NCBI RefSeq assembly: GCF_019578655.1
Contig: NC_063256.1
Coordinates: 22,544,005 to 22,608,004, forward strand
Length of the DNA: 64,000 nucleotides
Reading direction: 5' to 3'
Source: Ricinus communis
Lineage: Eukaryota > Streptophyta > Magnoliopsida > Malpighiales > Euphorbiaceae
Shown: positions 1 to 11,778 of the stretch, piece by piece
Layout of the letters: each line of letters opens with the position of its first letter
Numbering within the stretch: the first letter of the stretch is position 1
Program-made: the position numbers and the translations under genes
The notes under the pieces: generated by a model
The model's database searches: none
Told to the model about the DNA's origin: nothing
Seen by the model: the letters and a program-made list of their open reading frames with translations, nothing else

Positions 1-879
1 AGCCTAATCATGGCCGAATGGCTTTTATTCTTCAAAATGAGTTGAAAGCTTCATTATAAGTTTAGACTCTTCGTTTCATGCATGAGTTCCATTTCCATTT
101 TGGACCTATTGGTGCATGCCTTCATAATGGAACCTCATGGCAGCTTTGATTCATATCAAAATTGAAATAATATGTTCATTAGCCTTAAGTATTCGGTTGC
201 ATGCATTTTTTATAGTGCGAAAGCCCTCATTCCATAAGAAGAAGAAACTAAAAGCTAAATATGAATAAATAAATAAAAAAAGATGAATAAACTAAAGTCA
301 AATCAAGAACTAAAGAGGAGTTGACTATTCAACAACTCTTGTAGTCCCAAATTTTAAGAACCAGCTTAACGAATACAAGGGGAAATTCGCATTGGCCTAC
401 CTAATAGCACTCTAAACCAAATTACTTCATTATATGCATCCCATAGATCAAGAAACTTGCATTCCCAATTGTAATACCCTTGGATTAGTTGGAAACAACA
501 TGATTTCTCCCTTACGCGAGTGGATTTATATCTCTTTATGGATGATCATCAAGTCAAGCCCCAATGCCACCGGTCAACCTTGTCAATTGCATTCCTATGA
601 TTCCTTATGGTAATCCTTGTGTCATTAGGTGTGCTTGTGCCTAGAGGAATAATGAATGTTGGAGATCCTATTGGTCAAAATTTGGTCGTGCCTAGATTCT
701 CATTGTTCTCACTTTCCTCCAAAAGATTCGTGTGATATCATTCAAAGGAATGATATTAATACTTGATTAACTAATTTTCTTTCTTCGCATTTGTCCAAGC
801 ATTGGATCAGTGCCTACAATTGCCGCTTCCACACGCTTTCACTCAACACTCATGTTTATGCTCCCCAAATAAAACCAAA
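1..879. repeat. Unclassified interspersed repeat with one copy of the 228-bp unit
   Basis: No convincing coding region. The part around 380-640 clearly resembles the three tandem units at about 14,840-15,460: both carry a block about reaching the coast-like string ttacttcattatatgc, then a block with gatcatcaag followed by ccaatgccac and a run ending in attccttat. This stretch directly abuts the Athila-like LTR that begins near 880, so it is probably the target, or a neighbour, of that insertion. The short reading frame at 802-990 runs into the LTR and has no recognisable similarity. I cannot assign the repeat to a family. Confidence 0.5.
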
Positions 880-2375
880 TGGTGCACATATGCCTATGCA
901 ACTACAACTAAGGCAGTGACCCTATCGATGCAGCCTAGCACAACGACGAGTATTAAAAATATCGTATCCCTCGGGAAAGTAAAATCCTAGAGTTACTACT
1001 TCGTTCCTTGTTATCCAGCCTAAAATTAATAACAGAGGTTTCTAGATTTACTAAAAATAAAATTTTAAGTGTAATGCGAGAATGAATGAGCAAAGAGAAC
1101 AATCAAGACAAGAAAGCAAACCCAAATAGGACCTAGACTAGTTGGCTATCAAACAAAAGATAATAGATTATTGAGTTCGATTAGGCTACCTATGGACGGA
1201 TTCTAAACTGAATTTGGTTTCCTCTCGAGACAACCGAATTCCTAAACCTAAGAACCTAAAGTTGGAATCTCTTCCTAACGATTGATTATTAAGTAATCCT
1301 TAAGTTTTAATCCACCTCTATTAAGCTTTGTTAATTCTTAATCCGACAAATTAATTAACATTACCTCTAAGTGAAAATTAACCTGTTCTTGCAATTAAAT
1401 TTCCGAACTCAATTAGAATTTCTCAATTGCTAAAAGAATTATTTGAATAGTAATCAATACAATCAATGTAACGAAAACTAGATTTAGAATATTAATTGCA
1501 AAAGGAATACAAGAAAGGAAACTCAAACAATCTCAACAATTCAGTACAAAGCCAATATAGCAAGGAACCCCAATGGGTTCAACCAAAGAACAAATAAAAA
1601 TTCAATTACAATGAAAGAATAAAGAAACTGAAACATATACACCCTTTTTTTAGAATTGGATGAACAATTCAAAGCCTTGATCTACATTGCAAATGATCTC
1701 TAGAATTGCTTCTTGATTTGCTCCAAAACTCCTTCTCAATCCTCAATTCAAAACCAAGAACACGAATCTGACGTTCCAAGATGGATTCAGTTTCCTAGAA
1801 GCCCTCTGAAATGCCTGAAAGCACATCTAGCAAAATTATAATGGAAGATGAAGAGTCAAAATCGTCGATACGAAACTCCTTTTTTCTCTCTTTTTGGCTT
1901 GTTCCATTTATTCATAAAGCAAATACGGGCGTGTTCCAGCCCGTGTCCGGGTCGTGTTGGATTCCAATTGATAAAATGAACTGAATCGACCATGGTCGTG
2001 TTCTTGCCCGTGTTAGCAAACAGGGGCCGTGTTCTGGCCCCTGTTAACCAACACGAGCCGTGCTTTAGGGCGTGGTACCCTTAAAAAACGTGTTGCTTCA
2101 AAGTGCTTAAGCTACACGGCTTGGAATTTTTGCACGGGCTCTAACACGGGCCATGTTGACTTCCCAAAAGTCAAGCTAAGGTCAAAAAGCTTCTGATTAT
2201 GTTCGTTTTCGCCCGAAATTGATCTAAAATTGCTAAAGCACTGATAATGGACCTATAAAATCTCCTAAAACATGAAAGGACATAAAACACGGATGATCTT
2301 GGAATAAAAACATAATAAATTCTAAGAAAATTCGTAATAATATGTCAGCAAATACGTGTAAAACTATGCATATCA
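880..2375 (-). repeat. 3' LTR of the Athila-like element
   Basis: About 1.5 kb, starting TGGTGC and ending TATCA on the plus strand, so the TG...CA rule holds. It aligns with 7,691-8,796 in the same orientation and, inverted, with 18,220-19,292. The part at 1,920-2,160 is rich in short self-complementary strings around cacgggc and gccgtgtt, which also occur at 8,340-8,580 and 6,120-6,530. The inner end at 2,375 is followed by the usual purine-rich and conserved pre-LTR sequence of plant gypsy elements (read on the minus strand as GCTTGAGGACAAGC). The left boundary is set by comparison with the inverted copy and may be off by a few bases. Confidence 0.7.
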
Positions 2376-2416
2376 AATCATTCCATACTTAAGCTTGTGC
2401 TTGTCCTCAAGCAATT
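2376..2416 (-). other. Pre-LTR conserved block and polypurine-tract region
   Basis: On the minus strand this reads GCTTGAGGACAAGCACAAGC followed by TTAAGTATGG and then the LTR start TGATATGCAT. The string GAGGACAAGCA followed by a TTAAGT-type run immediately before the 3' LTR is a widely conserved landmark of plant Athila/Tat-group elements, where plus-strand DNA synthesis is primed. It fixes the minus-strand orientation of this element and marks 880-2,375 as the 3' LTR. Confidence 0.6.
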
Positions 2417-4029
2417 AACAACTCAACTCACAAAACCGCAATCAGCAAATCCTCAAAGTTATGCCCCCTATGTCACAATAAATAGCATTCAACACATCTC
2501 AAAAGAAACTCAATCCTAAGTCAAGTTGCAAATTATTAACAGAGAATGGAGATAATATCAATATATAAATAACTTAAACAACAACTCAATAATAAACATC
2601 AAAAAACCGATGCCTCACAGGGATCACTCAAGTCACTCAAAGTGTGTATAAGGTGAGAAATAGATCCCTCAAAGCAAATGCACAAAACCTGCTTACTATA
2701 AGCTTGCTCATAAATCCTATCTTCGCTATTGCGAATAAATGAATACCAAAATCAAAGGGTTTTTACCAGGGTTGTAATGGAGCTAAGGTAAAGGTATGGA
2801 GATTTAGGAAAGAAGTGTGAAAATGCTGGAAATTCTTGCAATAAACAACAATGTATTCTCAAAAAATTAAATGCCCAAAAATAATCATTAAAATCCTGAG
2901 TTTGTAGAATAAAGCTCGAAAATACTATCAATCCAATAAAGAGATAAAGAAATAAGGGATTTTTTTTATTGTTTTGTTTTTCTTAACGAAACTTGAACTA
3001 GCAGCTTATAAGAGAACTGCTGCATACAGCTGAATGCAGTAAAGAGTAAAAATATAGTTTAGATTGAAGGGAGCATCTAAAATGTCAAAAGGATTTAGTC
3101 AATTCACCAACATAGCAAATGGCATTTTAATCCCAAACAAGAGAAAGCAAATCATAAAAATTCCAGCATAAAGGTAAAAGAAAGATAAATTGAAAAGGCT
3201 AAGATGTAAAGTGTGAAATGGTGTAAAATGAAGAAAAGATTAAAGGCTCAACCATGGCTAACTAATGGAAACACAAAAGGTAGGCTTTTGGACAAGTGTG
3301 CTGAATCCTAAGTTGCCCAAATCATCTCATGGTATTCACAAATTCATGTAACCTCAACAAGCATTACAGAGCAAGTTCTAAAAGCAAAACTAAGTACAAT
3401 TCATACTCAAACAAGAAATATAAAGAGCATATATATAATGAATGCTCAAAATGGCTCAAAATCTCACCTTTGAAGTGTGGTATTAATTGTAATTGTTTCT
3501 CAACATCATTAATTGAATTATCACTTAAGAAACACATGCATGTAACATAATCAACCTTCTAAGTTAAAATTTGACAACTCGAGAAACAATCAAGTAACAC
3601 CAGTTTAACTCGGTAGAGTTGATGTATTAAACATCATTAATTATTTTCCAAGGACAATGAACAACAAAGAAAAGTAATTGAAATTCTATAAATCAAATTG
3701 TCAATTAGCTTAAAAATTATGTATAAAGACATTGTATCCTAACATCATAACAATATACATAATTAGTGATAGCAATTTCAGATACAGCTAACAGAGCATC
3801 ACAACATAGAAAAAGGAACATACGGTTTACCCACCCCACACTTGAAGAGCATGCTGTCCTCACTGTAAAATGTAGTGGGTACCCCGCATGAGGAGTACAG
3901 ATAAGGAAAGCAAAATCAATAATAACTAAGTACATAATCTGTTTGAGAAATAAACTAAAAAAAATAGAAAATGAAATAAAATCTAATGAAGACTGCCATG
4001 GTCATCTACCGTGGCTGGTGGAGTGAAAA
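2417..4029. other. Non-coding spacer between extra ORF and 3' LTR
   Basis: About 1.6 kb of A-rich sequence with no reading frame I can relate to any protein. A short plus-strand frame at 3,329-3,550 and a minus-strand one at 3,717-3,935 have no recognisable features and look like chance. Long untranslated stretches in this position are normal for Athila-type elements. Confidence 0.5.
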
Positions 4030-5632
4030 TCAACGCTCCTCAGCGGGGGCTGTGCTAATAGGCGGTGGGGGGTCCTGAGTGGAAGGTGAGGCTAGTGGGG
4101 GCACCGGTGTATCCGTGGCAAGAGCTGTGCTTGTAGACGATGGATGGCCCTAAGTGGCAGTTGGAACTAGTGGAGGCTGGGTCGCATCTGGGAAGCAATC
4201 GCTGAGGTCCAACTCAATATCACCTAGGTCATCAAGGAATTACTACACTCCATCACCCTGCCAGAATCTGCTATCCGCTGGATTTGAGCTACCATCTGAT
4301 CTGACTGTGTAACTTGTCTCTTGAGGCCCTCCAATAGCTGCTGCAGTAGGTCATTAAAGCCTTGGAGCTATGCTCTGATCTCCTCCCAAAACTGCCTGAA
4401 CTCAGTGAAGTGCTCCTGCTGAAGGTCTGAAAGCCTATCTAAGCGATCTGCAAGAGCACCTATCTGAGCACTGAAGGTGCTGGCAGTGTATGAAGATGAC
4501 ACACCAGGAGAGGGGGCGAAAGCATGTGCCGGGTCAGGTATATCTCGAGGTTGTAGCTTTGGTACGTCCATAGCTGGGTCCTATGGTGCTCTAGCCCAGG
4601 CGTTCCTAACCTCCCGTAGGATCCGGCTGACTAATCTATTCTCAACGTTGAGGGGCCCCTGAGAAGCTGTCACCATCCGCATGTTAACCATTTGGCAGAC
4701 TCCCACTGATAACATATCCCCTATCTGAGTCAGGTCACTCAAACAATCATCCAGAACATCCAACCTCCTAGCCAAACATGTGATGTAGGGGCCAAAACAT
4801 AAATGAATCTTCTTGGACTCCCGCACGAAGGTCCTTATTTGATTTGCTAGTAGGTAGCCCATATCCAGCTACCTCCACTGATATAGTGCCCAAAGGATGA
4901 AGACATCAATCTGCATCACTACCTAAAGCTCTCCTCTCTACTTGTAATGGTGTAGATCAGAAGTGTATGCAGATATCGGAGCTGGTCTGGAAGGCAGGAT
5001 GCCTTCGAGGGGCTCAGATAGTAATGCTCCCGTCTGGTCACAATCTCATCCCACATTCTCTCATAAGGAATGGGGTGAGTATATAAGCACCCCTAGTAGG
5101 CCTTTCCAGTGATCTCTTACTGAGTCCATAGCCCTAGGTGCATCCTAAACTGAGGTACTATCATCGAGAATTGTCTGCCGCCTAGCCTGAAAGAAATGGC
5201 ATCCGACTGATGCCAATCAGTGATATGCTACTGTAGAAAGAAGGTATTGCAAAAATCTATAGTGAGCTCCCGATAGGTGGGCTCGATGATGTCGAGGAAT
5301 TGAGCATATGGTAGGGTCTCAAAGTGCTCTCTAACCTTCGGGGCTAGTCCGATCCTTTCTAGCGCGATGAAGTCAATACACCGTCCAGTCCTAACTTGCT
5401 TCCATCAAAGGGCTTGGAAGCGCTGCTCGTAGTCTGGAGACTGAAAAATGTAAGCAGTCGATCACATAGGGGCTGGTAGTGCCAAGGGTCTTTGATGTCT
5501 GGCTGGTTGTGGCGGTTGTGCTGGTGCAGATGGTGCTGGACGCTGCTGCTGTGAAGAAGAGGCGTCTACATCTGTGCGACGTCTCTTGTAGTGTGCCTGT
5601 CGTGGAGGCTGTTGTCTGGTGCCTTTTGACAT
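4030..5632 (-). pseudogene. Athila/Tat-type extra ORF downstream of integrase (decayed)
   Basis: An uncharacterised plant retrotransposon protein, encoded in the place where Athila elements carry an env-like or extra ORF. The likely start is the ATG at 5,632-5,630 (MSKGTRQQPP...), opening a basic then Q/P/A-rich N-terminus of about 55 residues. The middle carries the family's recognisable stretch with IDFIALERIGLAPKVREHFE and EPTYRELTIDFCNTFFL, then RLGGRQFSM. The tail (4,571 to 4,368) is a helical, probably coiled region (ADRLDRLSDLQQ), ending in a P/S/T-rich end with a stop at 4,032-4,030. Several in-frame stops (for example 5,464-5,462 and just before 4,571) and at least one frameshift break it. 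Function unknown in the family; this copy is dead. Confidence 0.65.
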
Positions 5633-5639
5633 TGTACCT

Positions 5640-6110
5640 AAAAAGGTATTAGTCATTAACAAAAGCATAGAAAACAACGCATATATAGCAGATAAATAAT
5701 TCAAGCAGCACATAAATTTACCCAAAATTTTGACAGCATAACGACTAAACATGCAAAATTGCATAATAAGAATTCAATAACTAAACTATACCTCAACCAA
5801 CACAAAAATTAAAACTTAAAAATTTAAAAATATACTAAAAATAAAATGAAATAAATAAAATAAAAATAAAAATAAAATAAAATAAAATAAATATTAAATA
5901 AGTAAGCAGAACAAAATAATAATAATAATAATAATAATAAAATAAAAATAAAAAATAACTATTAATACTGAAAATAAATTAGGAAATAAAGAAGAAAACT
6001 TGGTTGATGGCAAAATGTGAGGAAATTGCACAAGAATTAAAATTTTATAGAGAATACTCGAGAGAATAGAAGAGTTAGAAGGATTTTTACTCTGAAACGG
6101 TCATGCCAAA
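5640..6110. repeat. A/T-rich low-complexity tract with (AAT)n microsatellite
   Basis: Runs of aaaataaaata-type sequence around 5,820-5,900 and an (AAT)n tract at about 5,914-5,942. No gene seen. It separates the extra ORF from the palindromic minisatellite stretch. Confidence 0.7.
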
Positions 6111-6114
6111 CGCA

Positions 6115-6530
6115 TGTGTTCTTCTCCTCTTTTTATAGTCGCTGCATTCGACACACCCGTGTTTTGGCCCGTGTGTGCGACACGGGCCTTATCCAAGCCG
6201 TGCTCCCAACCAGACAGTGTTCTTAGCTGCCTTAAAATCAACACAATTGTGACACGAGCTGTGTTGATGTACACGGGCTATGTTGATGTACGTGGGCCGT
6301 GTTATAAACCGTGTGACTCTTGGGAACCGTCTAACTTCTTCAAATCTTATACCCAACAAGCCCTAGCAATAAGACACGGGCCATGTAGAGTAGCACGGGT
6401 TGTGTGACTCTCGGGAACCGTGTAACTTCATTTTTCACATCCAACACGCATTGGGAAGTTGGGTGCGAGCCGTGTAGAGCAGCACAGGCCATGTCTGAAA
6501 CCGTGTTGGTCTCGTGTTGAAGCCCATAAA
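6115..6530. repeat. Palindromic cacgggc/gccgtgt minisatellite region
   Basis: More than ten short, diverged strings of the type acacgggcc, gccgtgtt and cccgtgt, many self-complementary. Three copies at 6,252, 6,271 and 6,290 are spaced by exactly 19 bp. The same vocabulary occurs in both LTR copies of the element (1,920-2,160 and 8,340-8,580) and briefly at 18,234-18,256. It stands out as GC-rich against the AT-rich surroundings. A plus-strand reading frame over 6,114-6,407 has no protein features and is taken as chance. Confidence 0.6.
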
Positions 6531-6859
6531 TGTGCTTTTACTCCATTTTTTGCACTAACACCTGTATAACTAAAAAATTTGCACAATTAAGAAATTTTTT
6601 GCCCAAAACAACATACAAATGAAATGAGTTAAGTTGCAAACCAATCGAAATGTTGAAACGAGCTAAGTATAAAGGATAAATTAAATTCTCAAATAAAAAT
6701 AGAAATGTAAGGGATAAGCTCGGGAATGCCTCCCAAGAGCGCTTCTTTTGACAAAGTCATGTAGCTGGAGTCATGTAGAAAGTCAATCTCGCTGGAACAA
6801 CACCATATTGACCCGCTCCTCTCAAGCGAGTCGCCATGATAATACTTCAAACGATGGCC

Positions 6860-7690
6860 ATTCACCTTGAAACTCCCTTATCAGGATGATGTAACTTAAC
6901 TGTGCCATATGGGAACACCTACTGAATCACAAACGGTCCTGACTAGCGAGTCTTGAGCTTCCCTAGGAACAAACGGAGATGTGAATTGTAGAGCAAAACT
7001 TGGTCCCCAACTTGAAACTCCTTGGAGCCCCTCAGTCGCTTGTCGTGCCACTTCTTAGTCCACTCCTTATAGATGAATGAGTTGCCATATGCTTGCTGAC
7101 GCCACTTATCCAACTCATTGAGCTGCCACTGTCTCTGTTTACTTGTAGAATCAACATCAAAATTACAAGTTCTTAAGGCCCAAAGGGCTCTGTGCTCTAA
7201 CTCAATAGGTAAATGGCAGGCTTTCCCATACACAAGCCTATAGGGTGTAAAACCTATAGAGGTACGATAGGCTGTCTTGAATGCCCAAAGTGCATCATCT
7301 GACTTATTTGCCTAATCCTTCCTACTTACCCCCATGGTTTTCTCTAAAATGTGTTTCGAACCCCTATTGGTAACCTTTACTTGCTCACTAGTCTACGGGT
7401 GATAGGGTGTAGAAAACCTGTGGGTCAATCCATATAGCTGAAGTACTCTCTCCAGTTGAGCATTACAAAAATGAGTCCCTCTATCATGAATCAGTGCCTT
7501 AGGTATGCCAAACCTAGCAAACAACCACTTAAGGAACTTAGTAACGACTCTAGCATCATCAGTCTAGAAAGCTTGCACTTCCAGCCACTTAGAGAAATAC
7601 TCAACAGCAACAAGGATATACTTATTCTAAAAGAAGAAGGAAAGGGCCCCATGAAGTCAATGCCCCAAATATCAAAAATCTCAACTGTTT
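6860..7690 (-). pseudogene. Integrase core and C-terminus, Athila-like (decayed)
   Basis: Ty3/gypsy integrase, which joins element DNA to the chromosome. Reading right to left, one sees the first catalytic region (WGIDFMGPFP, then YFSKWLEVQAF), the second Asp (IHDRGTHFCN), and the third region, where the usual Glu is replaced by Lys (SEQVKVTNR; the Lys codon is at 7,377-7,375). Next come [18 protein letters not shown] and the C-terminal GDQVLLYNS. Stops interrupt it at several places, including one in the STPYHP stretch and one after [10 protein letters not shown] at 6,943. The zinc-binding N-terminus and everything upstream are missing because the sequence switches to LTR at about 7,690. Confidence 0.8.
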
Positions 7691-8796
7691 GAATGCTTGT
7701 TAATTCACCTCTATTAAGCTTTATTAATTCTTAATTCGACAAATTAATTAACCTTATCTCTAAGTGAAAATTAACCTATTATTGCAATTTAATTTCTGAA
7801 CTGAATTACAATTTCTCAATTGCTAAAAGAATTCTATGAATTGTAATCAATACAATTAATGTAACGAAAACTAGATTTATATTATTAATTGCAAAAAGAA
7901 TACAAGAAAGGAAACTCAAATAATCTCAACAATTCAGTACAAAGCCAACATAGTAAGGAACCCCAATGTGTTCAACCAATCTAGCTACACATGTTCATGT
8001 CTGAAGCAAATAGGAAATCAATTACAATGAAAGAACAAAGAAATCGAAACATATACACCCTTTTTCTAGAATTGGATGAACAACTCAAAGCCTTGATCTA
8101 CACTGCAGTTGATCTCCATAATTGGTTCTTGATTTGCTCCAAAACTCCTCCTCATTCTTCAATCCAAAACCCATATCACAAATTTGACGTTCCAAGGTGG
8201 AATCAGTTTCCTGGAAGCCCCCTGAAATGCCTGAAAATACATCTAGCAAAATTACAACGAAAGATGAAGAGTCAAAATCACTGATACGGAACTTCCTTTT
8301 CTCTCTTTTTGGCTCGTTCCTTTTATTCATTGCGCAAATATGGGCGTGTTCCAGCCCGTGTCCCCCAACATGGGCCGTGTTGGACTCCAATTGATAGAAT
8401 GAACTGAATCAACCATGGATGTGTTCTTGCCCGTGTTTAACACGGGCCATGTTCTAGCCTGTATTAACCAACACAGGCCATGCTCTAGGGCGTGGTACCC
8501 TCGAAAAATGTGCTGCTTCAAAGTGCTTAAGCTACATGGCCTGAAATTTTTGCACAGGCTCCAACACGGGCCGTGTTGACTTCCCAAAGTCAATCCAAGG
8601 TCAAAAAGCTTTAAATTCCATCCGTTTTTGCCCAAAATTGATCTAAAATTGCTAAGCACTAATGATGGACCTATAAAATCTCCTAAAACACGAAAGGACA
8701 CAAAATACGAGTGATTTTGGAATAAAAATACAATAAATGCTAAGAAAAATCACAATAATATGTCAGCAAATATGTGTAGAACTATGCATATTATCA
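7691..8796 (-). repeat. Truncated 5' LTR of the Athila-like element
   Basis: Direct-repeat partner of 880-2,375. The similarity begins at about 7,691 (ttaattcacctctattaagc, matching 1,303 onward) and ends at the TATCA of 8,796. About 420 bp of the LTR's inner end plus the primer binding site are missing, so the left edge is a deletion breakpoint. It carries the cacgggccgtgtt-type strings at 8,340-8,580. Reading frames inside (7,991-8,701) are LTR sequence, not genes. Confidence 0.7.
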
Positions 8797-9085
8797 AACC
8801 ATCACACTATACAAAGATTAGAAAGAGAGGCACAAAAGAGACTAATAAAATAATTACATAGATAGGATTTTGGATTCGGTAAGGAAAGACATCAAAAGTT
8901 TTTTATTCTCTCCCATACGGCTAAGTGTAAGAATCAAATCGAATTGATTTAAACACAAGAGTAAAAAAAGAACACAGAACAAAGGAAGAATGTGAGCAAT
9001 AAGTCTATGCTCGCTAACACGAATGTTGATAAGTCCGTAAAATCCTTGAAAGAACCCATAACTTGATTTCCCGCAAGGTAGAAAA
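8797..9085. other. Short unassigned stretch
   Basis: About 290 bp between the Athila LTR end and the RNase H remnant. It may be the flank of the LTR or the decayed end of the gypsy pol on the minus strand. I see no motif in it. Confidence 0.4.
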
Positions 9086-10550
9086 CTAAAATAATATGCT
9101 CATTAGCCTTCTTGATAAATGAAAAACCCAACAATTTAGAATTAGGAGAATTAAATAATGTGTACCTTCTTGATAAAGCTTTAGCAACAATATTTTTTTA
9201 CCTTCCTTGTACTTAATCAAATATGGGAATGTCTTAATGAATTCTACCCATTTAGCATGCCTACAGTTCAACTTGTCTTGACCCTTCAAGTGCTTTAAAC
9301 CCTCATGGTCAGTATGCATCACGAACTTCTTAGGCCACAAGTAATGCCGCCATGTTTATAAAGCTCGAACCAAAGCATACAATTCCTTGTCATATGTTGG
9401 ATACTTCAATGCCGCCCCACTTAGTTTCTTACTAAAATACATAAGCGGCCTTTGATCTTGCGCTAAAACAGCCCTAATTCCTATGCCACTTGCATCACAT
9501 TCAATCTCAAACATTTTATCAAAGTTAGGCAAAGCATGTTCTTATGAATCACCCTAACAAATCCAACATTCTTTTTACTAGTTTATTCAAAGATTCGGCT
9601 ATGGTGCTAAAATCTTTAATGAATCTTCTATAAAAACTAGCAACCCATGAAAACTCTTCACCTCGCTAGCACTCTTAGGTGTCGGCCAATCTATAATGGC
9701 TTTAATCTTGTCCTAGACACTATAAAACCTAAAAAGATAAACTTTTCCATGCAAAAACTACAATTCTTAAGGTTAGCATACAACTTCTCTTTCCTAAAAA
9801 TACCCAAAACTAATCACACATGCATAACATGTTCATCTAAAGACCTAGAATAAATTAAAAAGTCATCAAAATAAACAACTACAAATTTACCTAAGTATTC
9901 ACACAAAACATGGTTCATCAACCTCATAACAAGCCATTCATACAAACCATATTTAGTCTTAAATGCAATTTTTCATTCATCCCCAACATTCATGTGAATT
10001 TGATAATAACCAGATTTCAAGTCAATCTTAGTAAACAAACAAGAACCATACGATTTATCAAGCATATCATCTAATCTAGGAATAGGATGACGATATTTTA
10101 CAGTGATCTTGTTGATGGCTCTACAATCCACACACATCGTCCATGATCCGTCTTTCGTTGGCACAAGAATAACAGCTACGAAACAAGGATTCAAACATTC
10201 TCTTACATACCCCCTTAGCTAGCAATTCCTCCACTTGTCTTTGGATCTCCTTAATCTCACTTGGATTAGTCCTATATGCCAGCCTATTGGGTAAGGCAGC
10301 CCTCAGAATAAAGTCTATTTGATGTTATATTCCTCTAATTGGTGGTAAACCACTTGGCATGTCCTCGGGAAACATATCTTTAAATTCTTAGAAAAGTTCA
10401 ACAAAAACACTAGGCAAAGAAGGGTTAAGTTCATTAGTTATAAAACAAGCCCCTTTGGACAAAAGTACAAATATAGGCCTTTTTGAATAGAAAGCATGCC
10501 TAACCTCACTTTCTCTAGCTATTAAACTCACATTCCTTGCACAACGAATT
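9086..10550 (-). pseudogene. Reverse transcriptase and RNase H of a CRM-like gypsy element (decayed)
   Basis: Minus-strand pol remnant. From right to left it begins with the pre-RT linker (EFKDMFPEDMPSGLPP), then [34 protein letters not shown], the first Asp region [15 protein letters not shown] (9,973-10,194), and the YFDD catalytic box in [11 protein letters not shown] near 9,870. RNase H follows, with [13 protein letters not shown] and [19 protein letters not shown] at 9,340 to 9,170. Stops and frameshifts occur throughout, so no product is expected. The right end is cut at about 10,560 by the plus-strand element; the matching gag lies beyond it at 13,400-14,350 on the same strand, which suggests one element split by a nested insertion. 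It closely resembles the plus-strand pol at 20,506-23,324. Confidence 0.75.
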
Positions 10551-10569
10551 CTACTCCAACAAGGAGTCT

Positions 10570-11399
10570 TGATGATGAAAATCCTACTAGTTCAAGGAAT
10601 CCTAATCTAATAAGGAGTCCTGACTTAACAAGAAATCCTAATCCTGCAAAGAGTCCTAATGATATTAGGAGTTCAAGTAGCGAAAGAAATCATAATTTAA
10701 TTAGGAGTCCTAGTTCGATTCAAATTGCAAGTCAATGAGCTTATCCAAGACATTCAGGCTGATGACACATCAAGGCTTGAAGAATCGGATTTAAGTTCAA
10801 GGCTTATTAATCTAATTAGTTTATCGGGCTTGAATAAGTTTAATTGGGTTTAAAAGACCAAAGAAATTGAATTGGAACATATGAAGACTTTGGGCCTAAG
10901 TTGGCTTATGTTGTGAGGCCCATCTATACGACTTATGTAAATTTGGGTTTTATGGCTTATTATGGGTGGCCACACATGTATTTTAACCTAATTAGAACTA
11001 TGTTTAAGTTATCTCTTTTAGTTAGGAAGGTTATCTTTATCATAGATGAGATGTAAATCCTTATTAGTTAAGATTTAGGGTATTTTAGGGCATATATGAG
11101 CCTAGTACGAATTTTGATATAATGAATTAAAAAGTTGAATTTTTATGATAATTTGTTATTAAACCTAAAAGCTTGTTTGCTTTGTCTTTGTGTTCTTGTG
11201 TAGAATGCATGCTTAAGAAACATTCAAGTAGATTGATCATCTTCTTATGGAGTGTTTCGGAATTGGAATTCTAATTCTTGATCATTTTTATAAGTAATCT
11301 GTTTTCTAACCTTTCTTAGGGGTTGAGCTGAATTGGTTCTTGGAGTTTTCATGTTAATGTGTTGGGATTCTCAAGCTTATTCATAGAAGTTCCATATCA
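10570..11399 (+). repeat. 5' LTR of the nested element
   Basis: About 830 bp, from TGATGATG to CCATATCA, immediately followed by GT and a tRNA-Met-type primer site. The first 150 bp contain several short repeats of the form aaggagtcctaa or aggaatcctaat. The partner copy is at 12,662-13,385. The left edge is approximate. Confidence 0.65.
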
Positions 11400-11401
11400 G
11401 T

Positions 11402-11414
11402 TGGTATTAGAGCT
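11402..11414 (+). other. Primer binding site, initiator tRNA-Met type
   Basis: tggtattagagct, one base off the usual plant TGGTATCAGAGC that pairs with the 3' end of initiator tRNA-Met. It sits two bases after the LTR end, the standard position for priming minus-strand DNA synthesis. Confidence 0.8.
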
Positions 11415-11778
11415 TTGGCTCTAGATCAGGTTTTATCCTTTCATATTTTCATTAGTCAATTATGACTTCTTGTGTTTCTTTGTTCTTTCATTTAATTCGG
11501 TTCTTATTATTGTTCTTTATTTGTCTTTATTTTGATTCTGTTTTCTATCAAATCAGATTCAGCCTTTGTTAGTCATCATAAAAAAGTTTTAAAAAAATAT
11601 CTATTTTACCGATTTAATTCTGTCCTTTTTTGTTTATTCATTCATTAAGATAGTAATTCTTCATTACTTCTTGTTCTTACGATTTTGTTGTGTTTTGGCT
11701 TAATCTTGTTTTCTAGTTGTCATATTGTTTTAATTCTAATTTATTTTTAGTGTTAAACACATGAGTTTTATTTGAGAG

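Larger units (their letters stand above)
880..8796 (-). mobile_element. Internally deleted Athila-like LTR retrotransposon (Ty3/gypsy)
   Basis: Read on the minus strand this is: 5' LTR (truncated, 7,691-8,796), integrase C-terminal half, the conserved post-pol motif (GGGAGGC near 6,725-6,745), a long spacer with palindromic minisatellite, an extra ORF (5,632 to 4,030), a 1.6-kb spacer, and the 3' LTR (880-2,375). The two LTR copies are directly repeated and align over about 1.1 kb. gag, protease, RT, RNase H, the primer binding site and the inner end of the 5' LTR are absent, so one large deletion probably joined the LTR to the integrase near 7,690. I looked for a target duplication (875-879 against 8,797-8,801) and did not find a clean one. 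The element cannot be autonomous. Confidence 0.75.

Noticed and set aside
802..990. 62-residue plus-strand frame
   Set aside because: It straddles the left LTR boundary, has no recognisable features, and lies in repeat sequence.
5462..5764. Start of the extra ORF at 5,764 instead of 5,632
   Set aside because: The upstream part (MQFCMFSRYAVKI...) does not look like the family's basic N-terminus, whereas MSKGTRQQ does.
7991..8701. Overlapping frames of about 100 residues on both strands
   Set aside because: They lie inside the truncated LTR; open frames on both strands at once indicate chance.
875..8801. Target duplication for the Athila-like element
   Set aside because: 875-879 (ccaaa) and 8,797-8,801 (aacca) do not match cleanly, and the exact LTR edges are uncertain.
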